Counted from the stretch's first letter, positions 24,218 through 33,668 are shown. The stretch: DNA of 64,000 nt from JBFXIE01 sp050176255 (GCF_050176255.1 NZ_JBFXIE010000010.1), one strand, 5' to 3'. Made by a program: numbers and translations. The notes: generated by a model from the letters alone, not told the origin.

Positions 24218-25183
24218 TCAGGCGGGGTCGGAGAACAGACTCATCACCGACTCTCCCTTGGCAATGCGCTGGATCGTTTCGGCGATCAGCGGCGCCACGG
24301 AGAGCTGGCGAATCTTGGAGCATCCCTTGGCGATGTCGCTCAGCGGGATGGTGTTGGTCACCACCACTTCGTCGAGCGCTGAGCCCTTGGCAATGCGCTC
24401 GATGGCGGGACCAGAGAAGATCGGGTGCGTGCAATAGGCATACACATTCTTGGCGCCGCGCTCCTTGAGCACCTCAGCCGCCTTCACCAGGGTGCCTGCG
24501 GTGTCGATCATGTCGTCCATGATCACGCAGTTGCGCCCATCGATGTCGCCGATGACGTGCATCACTTCGGACACGTTGGCCTTGGGGCGGCGCTTGTCAA
24601 TGATCGCCAGGTCGGTACCGAGCTGCTTGGCCAGCGCGCGAGCGCGCACTACGCCACCCACGTCGGGGCTGACGACGATCAGGTTGTCGTACTTTTTCTG
24701 ATTCAGGTCGCCCAGCAGCACCGGCGAAGCGTAGATGTTGTCAACGGGAATATCGAAAAAGCCCTGAATCTGGTCGGCGTGCAGATCCATGGTCAGCACG
24801 CGGGCCACGCCAACGGCCTGCAGCATGTTGGCCACCACCTTGGCCGAGATCGGCACGCGCGTGGATCGCGGGCGGCGATCCTGGCGGGCATAACCGAAAT
24901 AGGGGATCACAGCGCTGATGCGTTCTGCCGAGGCGCGCTTGAGCGCATCGACCATGATCAGCAGTTCCATGAGGTTTTCGTTGGTGGGAGCGCAAGTGGA
25001 TTGCACCACAAACACATCACGGGCGCGCACGTTTTGCTTGATCTCGACGGTGACTTCTCCGTCAGAAAATCGGCCCACGTCAATGGCGCCAAGGTTGGTG
25101 CCCAGATTGCTGGCGATGTCAGCAGCCAAGCCAGGGTTTGCATTGCCCGTGAAAACCACGAAGTCAGGGTGATTGGTTTGCAT
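24218..25183 (-). CDS. prs: Ribose-phosphate pyrophosphokinase (PRPP synthetase)
   Basis: A 321-residue class I PRPP synthetase that makes phosphoribosyl pyrophosphate from ribose-5-phosphate and ATP. Signatures are VGRFSDGEV, SAVIPYFGYARQDR, the DLHADQIQGFFD metal-binding loop, KRRPKANVSEV flexible loop and the PRPP-binding VIMDDMIDTAGTL. Start MQTNHPDFVVFTGNA was chosen because the upstream frame runs into the tRNA-Gln gene. It sits directly downstream of tRNA-Gln. Confidence 0.97.
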   Translation of the reverse strand: MQTNHPDFVVFTGNANPGLAADIASNLGTNLGAIDVGRFSDGEVTVEIKQNVRARDVFVVQSTCAPTNENLMELLIMVDALKRASAERISAVIPYFGYARQDRRPRSTRVPISAKVVANMLQAVGVARVLTMDLHADQIQGFFDIPVDNIYASPVLLGDLNQKKYDNLIVVSPDVGGVVRARALAKQLGTDLAIIDKRRPKANVSEVMHVIGDIDGRNCVIMDDMIDTAGTLVKAAEVLKERGAKNVYAYCTHPIFSGPAIERIAKGSALDEVVVTNTIPLSDIAKGCSKIRQLSVAPLIAETIQRIAKGESVMSLFSDPA

Positions 25184-25230
25184 GAGCGACTCAGCCGTCT
25201 GAATTTGAATTCCGCATGGGAAATAAGGTT

Positions 25231-25307
25231 TGGCAGGGGAGGAAGGACTCGAACCCTCGCATGCCGGAATCAAAATCCGGTGCCTTTACCAACTTGGCGA
25301 CTCCCCT
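25231..25307 (-). tRNA. tRNA-Gln (anticodon UUG)
   Basis: On the minus strand this 77-nt segment folds as a tRNA. The acceptor stem is AGGGGAG/CTCCCCT, the anticodon arm CCGGATTTTGATTCCGG holds TTG, and the T arm is GAGGGTTCGAGTCCTTC. The CCA end is encoded. tRNA-Gln between ispE and prs is the conserved betaproteobacterial arrangement. Confidence 0.95.
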
Positions 25308-25346
25308 ACACAGGTCGGCCGCCGCAGAGCGACCAACCCCGTATTT

Positions 25347-26204
25347 CTAATCTGAAGCCCATTCCGCAAGCGGATGAAGCTGCAAATTTTCACATACTTT
25401 GACTTGCCATGCAGCAGGTGCATTGTGCAAATCAATCGCATGCGTGACTTGCGCAAACACTGCACTTCCAGAGCCTGTCATTCGACTTTTCAATCCTTTG
25501 GAGTCCAGCCAATTGATGGCTTGACTTACTTCTGGATTTACCGTCATTGCGACTGGCTGCAGGTCATTGACCCCAAATTGGTAGTGCATTGCAGCGAAGT
25601 CCGAGATTGTAGCACTGACTGAATCGCGTTTGAGAAGAGAGTGCGAAAAAATTGTTTTCGTATCCAGTCCCGACCCAGGCTTGACCACCACGAAACTCGC
25701 AGGCGGTACCTGATGCTCCAATCCAAGAGATTGGATTATGTCGCCAATTCCCTCTACCCAGGCGTTTGTGCGACATAAAAAAAACGGAACATCCGCACCC
25801 AGTCTCAGGCCGATGGATTGCAGGCGCGACCGGGGCAGTTGCAACTTCCAGAGCCGATTGAGTGCCAGCAGCGTGGTGGCTGCGTCGGATGACCCACCCC
25901 CCATTCCGGCCTGTGCAGGAATGCGTTTGTGAATGCCGATATGCGCGCCCAGCCGACAGCCGGTGGCAGCCTGCAGCGCCCGGGCAGCGCGCACGGTGAG
26001 GTCGTCTTCAGGCAGCGGGTGGGTGAGGTCCTCGCGGGTGATGGCGCCGTCCGGGCGCAGGCCGAAATGCAGTGTGTCGCACCAGTCGATCAGCATGAAC
26101 ACCGACTGCAGCAGGTGGTAGCCATCGCTGCGGCGGCCCGTGATGTGCAGGAACAGGTTCAACTTGGCTGGCGCGGGTACGTCGTACAGGTTTTGCATGC
26201 TCAT
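25347..26204 (-). CDS. ispE: 4-diphosphocytidyl-2-C-methylerythritol kinase
   Basis: A 285-residue GHMP kinase of the non-mevalonate isoprenoid pathway. The substrate-binding PAPAKLNLFLHI begins at residue 10. The ATP-binding PAQAGMGGGSSDAAT is at 96-110 and the third GHMP motif MTGSGSAVFA near residue 240. Residues from about 115 to the end are encoded by DNA of visibly lower GC (roughly 40-50% by eye) than the first part and the neighbours. The frame is intact. Its start overlaps the lolB stop by four bases. Confidence 0.95.
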   Translation of the reverse strand: MSMQNLYDVPAPAKLNLFLHITGRRSDGYHLLQSVFMLIDWCDTLHFGLRPDGAITREDLTHPLPEDDLTVRAARALQAATGCRLGAHIGIHKRIPAQAGMGGGSSDAATTLLALNRLWKLQLPRSRLQSIGLRLGADVPFFLCRTNAWVEGIGDIIQSLGLEHQVPPASFVVVKPGSGLDTKTIFSHSLLKRDSVSATISDFAAMHYQFGVNDLQPVAMTVNPEVSQAINWLDSKGLKSRMTGSGSAVFAQVTHAIDLHNAPAAWQVKVCENLQLHPLAEWASD

Positions 26205-26710
26205 GGACTCAAGACGACACGCAAGGTGGTCTGGGGTGCGGGCGTCTGGCGCATCGCGGTCAGGCGGCCCTGGCTGATGGCGCTCAGGTCTGCCTGCCAG
26301 CCCGCCGCTTGAACGGCTTCGCCCTTGAGCCAGCCGAACAGCGCAGCGATGGGAAGGTCGCTGCCGGTCAGCTCGAAAACCAGCGCCTGCAGTGATGTGG
26401 ACTCCTTGCGATTTGCCCCGTGTTGCAGCTGCGCATGCCCTGGCGACCAGCCCAGTGTGGCGATGATGTTGCCCAGCGGGCTGAGCAGAGTCAATTCGCC
26501 GGTATCGGGATTGCCCTCGAGCTCAAAGCCTGCATTGAACGACTGGTGGGCTGCGTCTTCCACCTGCACGGCAAGCCGGCCGCTCCAGTGGTCTGTTTTG
26601 CCGGCAGGGGGGCGGGGGGGCTGGGCGCAAGCGCTGAGCAGACCGCCAGCCGTCATGGCCAGCAGCGTGCGCCGCCGCACGCAGGTGGCGCCCGCGAGCA
26701 AGCGTGCCAT
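26201..26710 (-). CDS. lolB: Outer-membrane lipoprotein LolB
   Basis: A 169-residue lipoprotein that receives lipoproteins from LolA and inserts them in the outer membrane. A lipoprotein signal with lipobox LLSAC puts the lipidated Cys near residue 27. The mature part has WSGRLAVQVED, FELEGNPDTGELTLLSPLG and the LFGWLKG segment near the C-terminus, all LolB-typical. Start ATG 26710 overlaps the stop of the TPR gene by a base, and its stop overlaps ispE by four bases. Confidence 0.93.
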   Translation of the reverse strand: MARLLAGATCVRRRTLLAMTAGGLLSACAQPPRPPAGKTDHWSGRLAVQVEDAAHQSFNAGFELEGNPDTGELTLLSPLGNIIATLGWSPGHAQLQHGANRKESTSLQALVFELTGSDLPIAALFGWLKGEAVQAAGWQADLSAISQGRLTAMRQTPAPQTTLRVVLSP

Positions 26711-28500
26711 CAAGGCCGAACCCCCAGGCGCTTGAGCGTGTCCCTGAGCGTGGTGTTGTCTTTGTTGATGCGAAGACCTTCGCGCCAGATGGCCAGTGCG
26801 CGCTCGCGCTGCCCCATGGCCCACAGCACTTCACCCATGTGGGCGGCGATCTCTGCGTCAGGTAGCGTGTTGAAAGCGCCTTCCAGGATGTACAGGGCTT
26901 TCTGGCGGTTGCCAAGGCGGAATTCAACCCAGCCCAGGCTGTCTGTGATGTAGGGGTCTTGCGGCGCGTATTCCAGCGCCTTGACGATAAGCGCCTTGGC
27001 CTCTCGCAGACGCACGCCTCGATCCGCCAGCGAAAACCCGAGCGCATTGAGCGCGTGGTGGTGATCCGGGTTGCGATGGAGAACCTCGCGCAGCAACCGT
27101 TCCATTTCGGCTGGGCGACCGGCTTTCTCGGCCATCATGGCCTGGTCGTAAAGCAGATCGTTGTTCTCGGGGGCCAGAGCCACAGCTTTGCTCTGGACTT
27201 CGTAGGCCAGCTGGTATCGGCCGACATCGCGCAGCAACTGCGCCTCTGCCTGCAGTTTGAGCCGCTCGTCATCAGGCCCCCGCAGAGGCACGGCGCGTAT
27301 CAATGCGCGTGCCTCATCAAGTCGGCCCTGGCGCGCCAGCAGCGCGGCGCGGCGGCTTTGGGCTGACAGCAGTTCCGCCGCATCTTCGATGCGGGCCAGC
27401 CAGCTCTGTGCTTGCGCAAAGTCGCCGCGCTTTTCCGCAATTTGCGACTGCATCAGGTAGGCCTGCGTCAGCGCGCGGCGGCGTGGTTCGGTGGCGGGTT
27501 GCGATTGGAGCAACTGCGTGAAGCGCAGCAGGGCATCATGGGCTTGCTCCAGTCGGCCGACCTGCAGGTGCAGCGACGCCCGCAGCAGCCATGCTTCGGG
27601 AAAGTCGGGCTGATCGCTGGTGAGGGTGTCCAGCTGCGTCTGCGCATCGGACAAGCGCTGCGACTGCGCCAGCACGCGTGCGTAGGCCATGCGTACCTCG
27701 GGCAGTGGTTTGCGCGCAAGATAGCTCGCCAGCAGTGGCTCGGCCTGGGCAATGCGTGCGTCGAGCAATTGCAGTGCCAGCATGGCTGCGCCGTCGTCTG
27801 TGGGATCCAGCGCGATGGCTTGGCCTGCGGCTTCCAGCGCACGCGCCTTGTCGCCCGCTGAGAGGTGCATGCGCCCCAGGGTGACCCATGCGGCGGGGCC
27901 GACGGTAGGGTGGCCGAGATCAGACTGCAGCGCCTGATGCACCACCCGTGCGGCCAGTGCCTTGTCGCCCGCCTGCGCGTACAAATGGGGCAGCGCGCGG
28001 ATCAGGGATATCTTGTCCCGGGCGGGCGCAAGCTTCAATTCCTGCTGCAGTGGTTCGGCGCTTTCCTCGATGCGGTTGATCGTCACCAGGATGCGCAGTA
28101 AATAGCGGTTGGCATCGCGTGACAGGGGCAAGGCCTGCTTCCAGGCGCGCGCGGCCATCAGGGCTGCGTCTGCAGAGCGTGACTGCAGTGCCATCTCGGT
28201 GGCACGGCGGTAAAGACGCGGGTCGGCGCTGCGCCTGGCTGCATCGAGCATCAGTGCGTAGCCGGTGCGCGGGTCGCCGTTGCGGGTGGCCATCTCGCCC
28301 AGCAGCAGTTCGTAGAACAACTCGGCATTGAGGTCGGCTCCGTCGCTGACATCGTCTTCGGACGTAACCGCTTCTTGCAGCGTGTCGCCGGCGGGCTCGG
28401 CAGAGGTTTGCTGCACCATGGTCTGGGCGTTGGCCGACCCCAGGCCGACCATGATTGCGCAGGCCAGTGATGCAGCGCCGAAACGTAAGAAATGCTCCAT
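26710..28500 (-). CDS. TPR-repeat protein encoded with lolB/ispE
   Basis: A 596-residue protein with an N-terminal signal peptide (FGAASLACAIMVGLGSANAQ) and arrays of tetratricopeptide repeats through most of its length. The clearest are around residues 200-240 (AWVTLGRMHLSAGDKARALEAA), 470-510 and 530-590 (ALNALGFSLADRGVRLREA). It should act as a periplasmic or outer-membrane-associated scaffold. In Burkholderiales this gene always seems to lie between mutM and lolB, which suggests envelope assembly, but its function is not established. The start at 28500 was chosen at the signal peptide; Met at 28518 and 28545 are possible. Confidence 0.85.
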   Translation of the reverse strand: MEHFLRFGAASLACAIMVGLGSANAQTMVQQTSAEPAGDTLQEAVTSEDDVSDGADLNAELFYELLLGEMATRNGDPRTGYALMLDAARRSADPRLYRRATEMALQSRSADAALMAARAWKQALPLSRDANRYLLRILVTINRIEESAEPLQQELKLAPARDKISLIRALPHLYAQAGDKALAARVVHQALQSDLGHPTVGPAAWVTLGRMHLSAGDKARALEAAGQAIALDPTDDGAAMLALQLLDARIAQAEPLLASYLARKPLPEVRMAYARVLAQSQRLSDAQTQLDTLTSDQPDFPEAWLLRASLHLQVGRLEQAHDALLRFTQLLQSQPATEPRRRALTQAYLMQSQIAEKRGDFAQAQSWLARIEDAAELLSAQSRRAALLARQGRLDEARALIRAVPLRGPDDERLKLQAEAQLLRDVGRYQLAYEVQSKAVALAPENNDLLYDQAMMAEKAGRPAEMERLLREVLHRNPDHHHALNALGFSLADRGVRLREAKALIVKALEYAPQDPYITDSLGWVEFRLGNRQKALYILEGAFNTLPDAEIAAHMGEVLWAMGQRERALAIWREGLRINKDNTTLRDTLKRLGVRP

Positions 28501-28547
28501 CGACCCATAATAATCCATGACCTTAGGACTATTTGACGAGTGCATGC

Positions 28548-29363
28548 ATGCCTGAGTTGCCCGAGGTGGAGGTCACGCGACGCAGTTTTGCCGATGCGAT
28601 TGCCGGAGCCACAATCCTTGCCCTGGCCTTGGGCAAGCCCTTGCGCTGGCCGTTGTGCGTGGCGCCCGCGTCTCTCGTGGGCCGGCAGGTGATGGCCGTG
28701 CGTCGGCGTGGCAAATATCTGCTCCTGGATCTGGACGAGGGGGTGCTGCTCATCCACCTTGGCATGTCCGGCAGCCTGCGGTTTGCCCCGGGCTTGCCTG
28801 ATCGCGGCGCGCACGATCACTTTGACATGCACACGAGCCACGGCACGTTGCGGCTGCACGATCCGCGGCGTTTTGGCGCCGTGGTCTGGGCGGCTGGGGA
28901 GTCATCGCCGCAGGCGCTGAAGCTGCTGGGCGGGCTGGGGCTTGAGCCCCTGAGCGATGACTTTCAATTCGAGGCGTTCTACGCCGGTTTGCGTGCCAGC
29001 CGCATGTCCATCAAGCAGCTGTTGCTGGGCGGCAAGCTGGTTGTCGGCGTGGGCAACATCTATGCGTCCGAGGTCTTGTTTCTGGCGCGCATCCGGCCGA
29101 CCGTGCGTGCCGCCACGATAGGTCCGCAGCGCGCAAAGCGGCTGCACGGCGCCATCCGCGAGGTTTTGGCGCGGGCCGTCGAGCGCGGCGGCAGCACGCT
29201 GCGTGATTTTTCCAGCGCTGACGGCAACGCAGGGCATTTTCAGCTCGAGGCCCATGTGTACGGACGCGAAGGCTTGCCTTGCAGGCGGTGCGACACGCCG
29301 GTGCGCCTGCTGCGCCAGGGGCAGCGCAGCACTTATTACTGTCCGAAGTGCCAGTGCTCTTAG
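28548..29363 (+). CDS. mutM: Formamidopyrimidine-DNA glycosylase
   Basis: A 271-residue bifunctional glycosylase/AP lyase removing 8-oxoguanine. Catalytic Pro2 and Glu3 are in MPELPEVEVTRR, the HLGMSGSLR motif is at about residue 73, KQLLLGGKLVVGVGNIYASE is the H2TH region, and a C-terminal Cys4 zinc finger (CRRC ... CPKC) completes the protein. The GO system gene mutY lies 2 kb downstream on the same strand. The start at 28548 was chosen to expose Pro at position 2, which chemistry demands. Confidence 0.97.
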   Translation: MPELPEVEVTRRSFADAIAGATILALALGKPLRWPLCVAPASLVGRQVMAVRRRGKYLLLDLDEGVLLIHLGMSGSLRFAPGLPDRGAHDHFDMHTSHGTLRLHDPRRFGAVVWAAGESSPQALKLLGGLGLEPLSDDFQFEAFYAGLRASRMSIKQLLLGGKLVVGVGNIYASEVLFLARIRPTVRAATIGPQRAKRLHGAIREVLARAVERGGSTLRDFSSADGNAGHFQLEAHVYGREGLPCRRCDTPVRLLRQGQRSTYYCPKCQCS

Positions 29364-29456
29364 CCCGATGCGCTGTCGAGAGGCGATGCTATATTGCACA
29401 ACACAGACAACGGTGCATGCCGTGGCGGGCATTGCCCTTTGACATCCGGGAACAAA

Positions 29457-31442
29457 GTGGGATCCTCATTCAACGAACAGTTTGACCAGCATGGCGCATG
29501 GCGACGTGCCTTTGCTCAGCAGCTCAAGCGGCTCGGCCAGTGGATGGGCGCCCAGGATCTCATGGACGCCGCGGTACAAGAGCGACTGCAGCGGCTGGAG
29601 GAGCAGGTCCGAAGCGACAAGGTCACCGTGGCTTTCGTGGCCGAGTTTTCCCGCGGCAAGTCCGAGCTCATCAACGCCATTTTCTTTGCCGGATACGGCC
29701 GCCGCATCATGCCGGCAAGCGCGGGACGCACCACCATGTGCCCCACCGAGCTGGGGTATGAAAGCGGCACTGACCCCTGCCTGCGCCTGTTGCCCATAGA
29801 TACACGCCTGCAATCGCCGGGCCTGGCCGAATGGCGGCTCAAGCCCGATCACTGGGTCAAGGTGGCGCTGGACATGGACGATCCGGCCCAGATGGCCGAG
29901 GCGCTGGAAAAAGTGTCCCAGGTGCGCCGCGTCACCGTGGACGAAGCGCGTTCGCTGGGCTTTTGGAATGACGAGGCGGACGATAACAATCCCATGCAGG
30001 ACGCCAGGGGCATGGTCGAAGTGCCGATGTGGCGTCACGCCATCATCAACATTCCTCACCCTTTGCTCAGGCAGGGGCTGGTGATTCTGGATACCCCAGG
30101 TTTGAACGCCGTGGGCGCTGAGCCCGAGCTGACCATCAACCTGATTCCGCAGGCGCATGCGGTGGTCTTCATTCTGGGCGCAGACACCGGCGTGACGCGA
30201 TCCGACCTGGCCATATGGCGCGACCATCTCGGCGAGTCTGAGGACGCGGTTGATGCGCGGCTGGTGGTGCTCAACAAGATCGACACGCTGTGGGACACAC
30301 TGAATTCGCCTGCGCAGGTGCGGGCGCAGCTTGAGCGCCAGCGCCAGTCCGTGGCCGAAATGCTGGGCATGCCGCTCAGCCAGGTGGTTCCCGTATCCGC
30401 GCAGAAGGGCCTGGTGGCCAAGATCAACGGCGACGATGCACTGCTGGAATCCAGCGGCCTGCCTTTGCTCGAGGATGCGCTGGCGCGGGGCATCATGGGC
30501 CGGCGCCAGGCCATTTTGCTGGCCACGGTGTCCAGCGGCGTGGCCAGTCTGCGCAACGAAGTGCAGCGCGTGATTAACATTCGCCGCCGCGATCTGGATG
30601 ACCAGATGCTGGAGCTGCGCAGTCTGCGCGGCAAAAACATGTCGGTGATCGAGTCCATGCGCACCCGCATTGAGCACGAGCAGCAGGAGTTTGAGGCCAG
30701 CACCGCCAGGATTCAGGCCGTGCGCGTGGTGCACTTGAAGATGCTGCGGGACGTTTTTCGCCAACTGGGCCCGCGTGCGCTCAAGGATCAACTGGCTGCG
30801 CTGACCGATGCGCTGCAGACCAGGGGGCTCAAACTGGGGGTGCGCAAGGTGTACGACGAGACGTTTGCCCAGGTGCGCGCTGTCCTGGAGAACGCGCAGA
30901 CTTCCGGCATCGAAATCCAGGCCATGCTGGGCGGTACTTTTCGCCAGCTTAATGCCGAGTTCGGTTTCTCACTGCAAGTGCCGCCAGCGCCACAGCTTGG
31001 CGCGCAGATTCAAGAAATCAAACTCATCGAGCAACGCCACGCGCAATACGTGGGTGTGGGCAGCACGCTGCGTCTGGTGAGTCCGGAGTTCACGCAACGA
31101 TTGCTGCGCGCACTGGGCCTGCGCCTGCGCACCGTGTTCGAGGCCGCGGCCAATGAGCTGGAGCTGTGGAGCAAGACGGCCACATCGCAGCTGGATTCGC
31201 AGCTGCGTGAGCGCAAGCGCAGCTTCTCGCGGCGACTGGAGGCGGTCAGCCGCATTCAGCAAGCAGCCAGCGGATTGGTCGAGCGCATTGCGGAGATCGA
31301 AGAGGCAGAGCGGCATCTGACTGAGCTCGAACGGCGTCTGGCCGAGTTCACGGCAAGCCTGGTGCAGCAGCCGCAAGAGGCCGACGCCGCCCTGGCGCAC
31401 GACAACCCTGACACGCTGCCTTTCCCGCTGACAGCGGCATGA
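29457..31442 (+). CDS. Dynamin-like GTPase family protein
   Basis: A 661-residue protein with a dynamin-type GTPase domain and long helical C-terminus. G1 is AEFSRGKSELINAI (about 62-76), with Ala where most have Gly; G3 is LVILDTPGLNA and G4 VVLNKIDTLWD. Residues about 390-460 and 590-650 are rich in heptad-like Leu/Glu/Arg and probably coiled. Bacterial dynamin-like proteins remodel or seal membranes. The start is uncertain: GTG 29457 has a GGGAAC behind it, while an ATG at 29394 adds 21 residues. It overlaps mutY by four bases. Confidence 0.82.
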   Translation: MGSSFNEQFDQHGAWRRAFAQQLKRLGQWMGAQDLMDAAVQERLQRLEEQVRSDKVTVAFVAEFSRGKSELINAIFFAGYGRRIMPASAGRTTMCPTELGYESGTDPCLRLLPIDTRLQSPGLAEWRLKPDHWVKVALDMDDPAQMAEALEKVSQVRRVTVDEARSLGFWNDEADDNNPMQDARGMVEVPMWRHAIINIPHPLLRQGLVILDTPGLNAVGAEPELTINLIPQAHAVVFILGADTGVTRSDLAIWRDHLGESEDAVDARLVVLNKIDTLWDTLNSPAQVRAQLERQRQSVAEMLGMPLSQVVPVSAQKGLVAKINGDDALLESSGLPLLEDALARGIMGRRQAILLATVSSGVASLRNEVQRVINIRRRDLDDQMLELRSLRGKNMSVIESMRTRIEHEQQEFEASTARIQAVRVVHLKMLRDVFRQLGPRALKDQLAALTDALQTRGLKLGVRKVYDETFAQVRAVLENAQTSGIEIQAMLGGTFRQLNAEFGFSLQVPPAPQLGAQIQEIKLIEQRHAQYVGVGSTLRLVSPEFTQRLLRALGLRLRTVFEAAANELELWSKTATSQLDSQLRERKRSFSRRLEAVSRIQQAASGLVERIAEIEEAERHLTELERRLAEFTASLVQQPQEADAALAHDNPDTLPFPLTAA

Positions 31443-32488
31443 CCGGCCGGCAGGAAACGATCGCGGCGCAGGTGGTGCGCTGGCAGGCCGAGCATGGCCG
31501 CAACCATCTGCCCTGGCAAAACACGCGCGACGCCTATCGGGTGTGGCTGTCCGAAATCATGCTCCAGCAGACCCAGGTAGCCACGGTGCTGGACTACTAC
31601 CCGCGTTTTCTGGAGCAGTTTCCTGACGTGCATCGGCTGGCCGCCGCGCCGCAGAACGAGGTACTGGCGCTGTGGAGTGGGCTGGGCTACTACAGCCGCG
31701 CGCGCAACCTGCACCGCTGCGCCCAGATCGTGGTGCAGGCGCATGGCGGGCAGTTCCCACGCACGGTTCCCGAGCTGGCCGCGTTGCCGGGAATAGGCCG
31801 ATCCACCGCGGGTGCGATTGCCGCCTTTTGTTTTGGCGTGCGTGCGCCCATTCTGGATGCCAACGTACGGCGTGTGCTCACCCGGGTGCTGGGCTTTGGC
31901 GCCGATCTGGCCGAGGCAAAAAACGAACGCGCTCTGTGGTTGAGCGCCGAAGCGCTGCTGCCCCACGATGATCTGCCCGTCGCCATGCCGCGCTACACCC
32001 AGGGCCTCATGGATCTGGGTGCCACCATCTGTCTGCCCCGCAATCCCGCTTGCATGCTGTGCCCGCTGCAGCAGGTGTGTGTGGCGCAGCGCGATGGCAA
32101 TCCGCAAGGCTACCCGGTGCGCACGCGCAAACTCAAGCGCAGTGCGCAGGCCTGGTGGCTGCTGCTGCAGCGTGATGGCGACGGTCGCTTGTGGCTTGAG
32201 CGCCGCCCGCCAGCGGGCATTTGGGCTGGGTTGTACTGCCCGCCGGTTTATGCCGACCGTGACGCGCTGGAGGCCGCCATCAGCGCATCGGGCGCACCGG
32301 GCACAGATCTGCCGGCTTTCATCCATGTTCTGACGCATCGGGATCTGCATCTGCACCCGGTACTGGTGCGCGGCGCTGCGGCGCCCGCGCACTGCGCCGA
32401 GTCATCGCAGGCCGGCTGGTACACGCCGCAGCAATGGCAGACCATGGGCTTGCCCGCCCCTGTGCGCAAGCTGCTGGGATCGCTGTAG
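31439..32488 (+). CDS. mutY: A/G-specific adenine glycosylase
   Basis: A 349-residue MutY that removes adenine mispaired with 8-oxoguanine. It has the SEIMLQQTQV helix with catalytic Glu, the HhH motif LPGIGRSTAGAIAAF, catalytic Asp in LDANVRRVLTR, and the [4Fe-4S] loop C-x6-C-x2-C-x5-C (CLPRNPACMLCPLQQVC). A C-terminal Nudix-like domain (about 230-349) recognises 8-oxoG. Start overlaps the dynamin-like gene (ATGA). Functionally paired with mutM upstream. Confidence 0.96.
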   Translation: MTGRQETIAAQVVRWQAEHGRNHLPWQNTRDAYRVWLSEIMLQQTQVATVLDYYPRFLEQFPDVHRLAAAPQNEVLALWSGLGYYSRARNLHRCAQIVVQAHGGQFPRTVPELAALPGIGRSTAGAIAAFCFGVRAPILDANVRRVLTRVLGFGADLAEAKNERALWLSAEALLPHDDLPVAMPRYTQGLMDLGATICLPRNPACMLCPLQQVCVAQRDGNPQGYPVRTRKLKRSAQAWWLLLQRDGDGRLWLERRPPAGIWAGLYCPPVYADRDALEAAISASGAPGTDLPAFIHVLTHRDLHLHPVLVRGAAAPAHCAESSQAGWYTPQQWQTMGLPAPVRKLLGSL

Positions 32489-32536
32489 GCACGGGCCCAG
32501 CATCACCGCGCCATGGTTCGGTGGGCGCGCTGGTGT

Positions 32537-33499
32537 TCAGGGAGCGAAGGTGGGCCGGTTGTGCGGTTCGTCAGCCGCGCTGTCTGGGGGCGTGGTGGCG
32601 CTGTCGGCAGCATCCGCAGTGGCCTCGTCGCCTGCATCGGCCGGTGATGCGTCGGCCGTGGCCTGGCGCACGGCGGCCTTGTCGCCAGCGCTGGCAAACT
32701 TGCTGTACTTGCCCAGCAGGCTGACCATCTGGCCGTAGATGCGCGGCGTGCCGGCCAGGCATTCGCGCTGCTCCAGAAAATCGGATTCGCCCGTGAAGTT
32801 GCCCACCAGGCCGCCGGCTTCGGTGACCAGCAAACTACCCGCGGCCACGTCCCAGATCGACAGGCCGGACTCAAAGAAACCGTCGCAATAGCCCGCGGCC
32901 ACGTAGGCCAGATCCAGCGCGGCGGCGCCGGGGCGGCGCAGGCCTGCGGTGCGCGGCATCAGTTCGGCCATCATGGCCATGTACTGCTTGAAGTTGTCAC
33001 CGGGGCGGAACGGAAAGCCCGTGGAGATCAGACAGTCCTTGAGCTGGGTGCGTTTGCTCACGCGGATGCGCCGCTCGTTCAGGTAGGCGCCGCGGCCCTT
33101 GGTGGCGGTGAACAGGTCATTGCGCGAGGGGTCGAACACGACGGCCTGCTCGACCTTGCCGCGCACGGCCAGCGCGATGCTGACGGCATACACCGGAAAG
33201 CCGTGGATGAAGTTGGTGGTGCCGTCCAGCGGGTCGATGATCCAGACAAATTCGGAGTCTTTGGCGCCGTACTCACTGCCAGATTCCTCGGCCAGGATGC
33301 CGTGGCCGGGGTAGGCCGTCAGCAGCGTTTCGATGACGGCTTTTTCGCTGGCGTGATCGACCTCGGTCACAAAGTCGTTGATCTGCTTTTGCGATATGCG
33401 CACGGCCTCCACATCGAGGGCCGCGCGGTTGATGATGGCGCCGGCGGCGCGTGCGGCCTTGATGGCCACGTTGAGCATGGGGTGCAGATTGGACGACAT
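32537..33499 (-). CDS. suhB: Inositol monophosphatase family protein SuhB
   Basis: A 320-residue Mg-dependent phosphatase. Motif GILAEESG, the metal-binding WIIDPLDGTTNFIHGFP and the C-terminal SIWDVAAGSLLVTEAGG are all intact. In E. coli SuhB also joins rRNA antitermination complexes; whether this one does is not shown. Residues after about 270 form an Ala/Asp/Thr-rich tail of about 50 residues absent from E. coli. Start ATG 33499 begins MSSNLHPMLNVAIKAAR; the frame extends upstream without similarity. Confidence 0.93.
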   Translation of the reverse strand: MSSNLHPMLNVAIKAARAAGAIINRAALDVEAVRISQKQINDFVTEVDHASEKAVIETLLTAYPGHGILAEESGSEYGAKDSEFVWIIDPLDGTTNFIHGFPVYAVSIALAVRGKVEQAVVFDPSRNDLFTATKGRGAYLNERRIRVSKRTQLKDCLISTGFPFRPGDNFKQYMAMMAELMPRTAGLRRPGAAALDLAYVAAGYCDGFFESGLSIWDVAAGSLLVTEAGGLVGNFTGESDFLEQRECLAGTPRIYGQMVSLLGKYSKFASAGDKAAVRQATADASPADAGDEATADAADSATTPPDSAADEPHNRPTFAP

Positions 33500-33668
33500 G
33501 GATTGTGACGAAGGAGCTGAAGCGCCGGATGGCCGGTGAAAGCGCGGCCGGCGATGCGGGCGCAAAGCGCGTATTTTACCCATCCCCCTTCAAGGGTGCT
33601 CGCGGCCCGCTGGTGCCGTTGTCGGCAGCGGCGACAATCGTTGGCTTGTCTCCAGTGAACTCTGCGCC

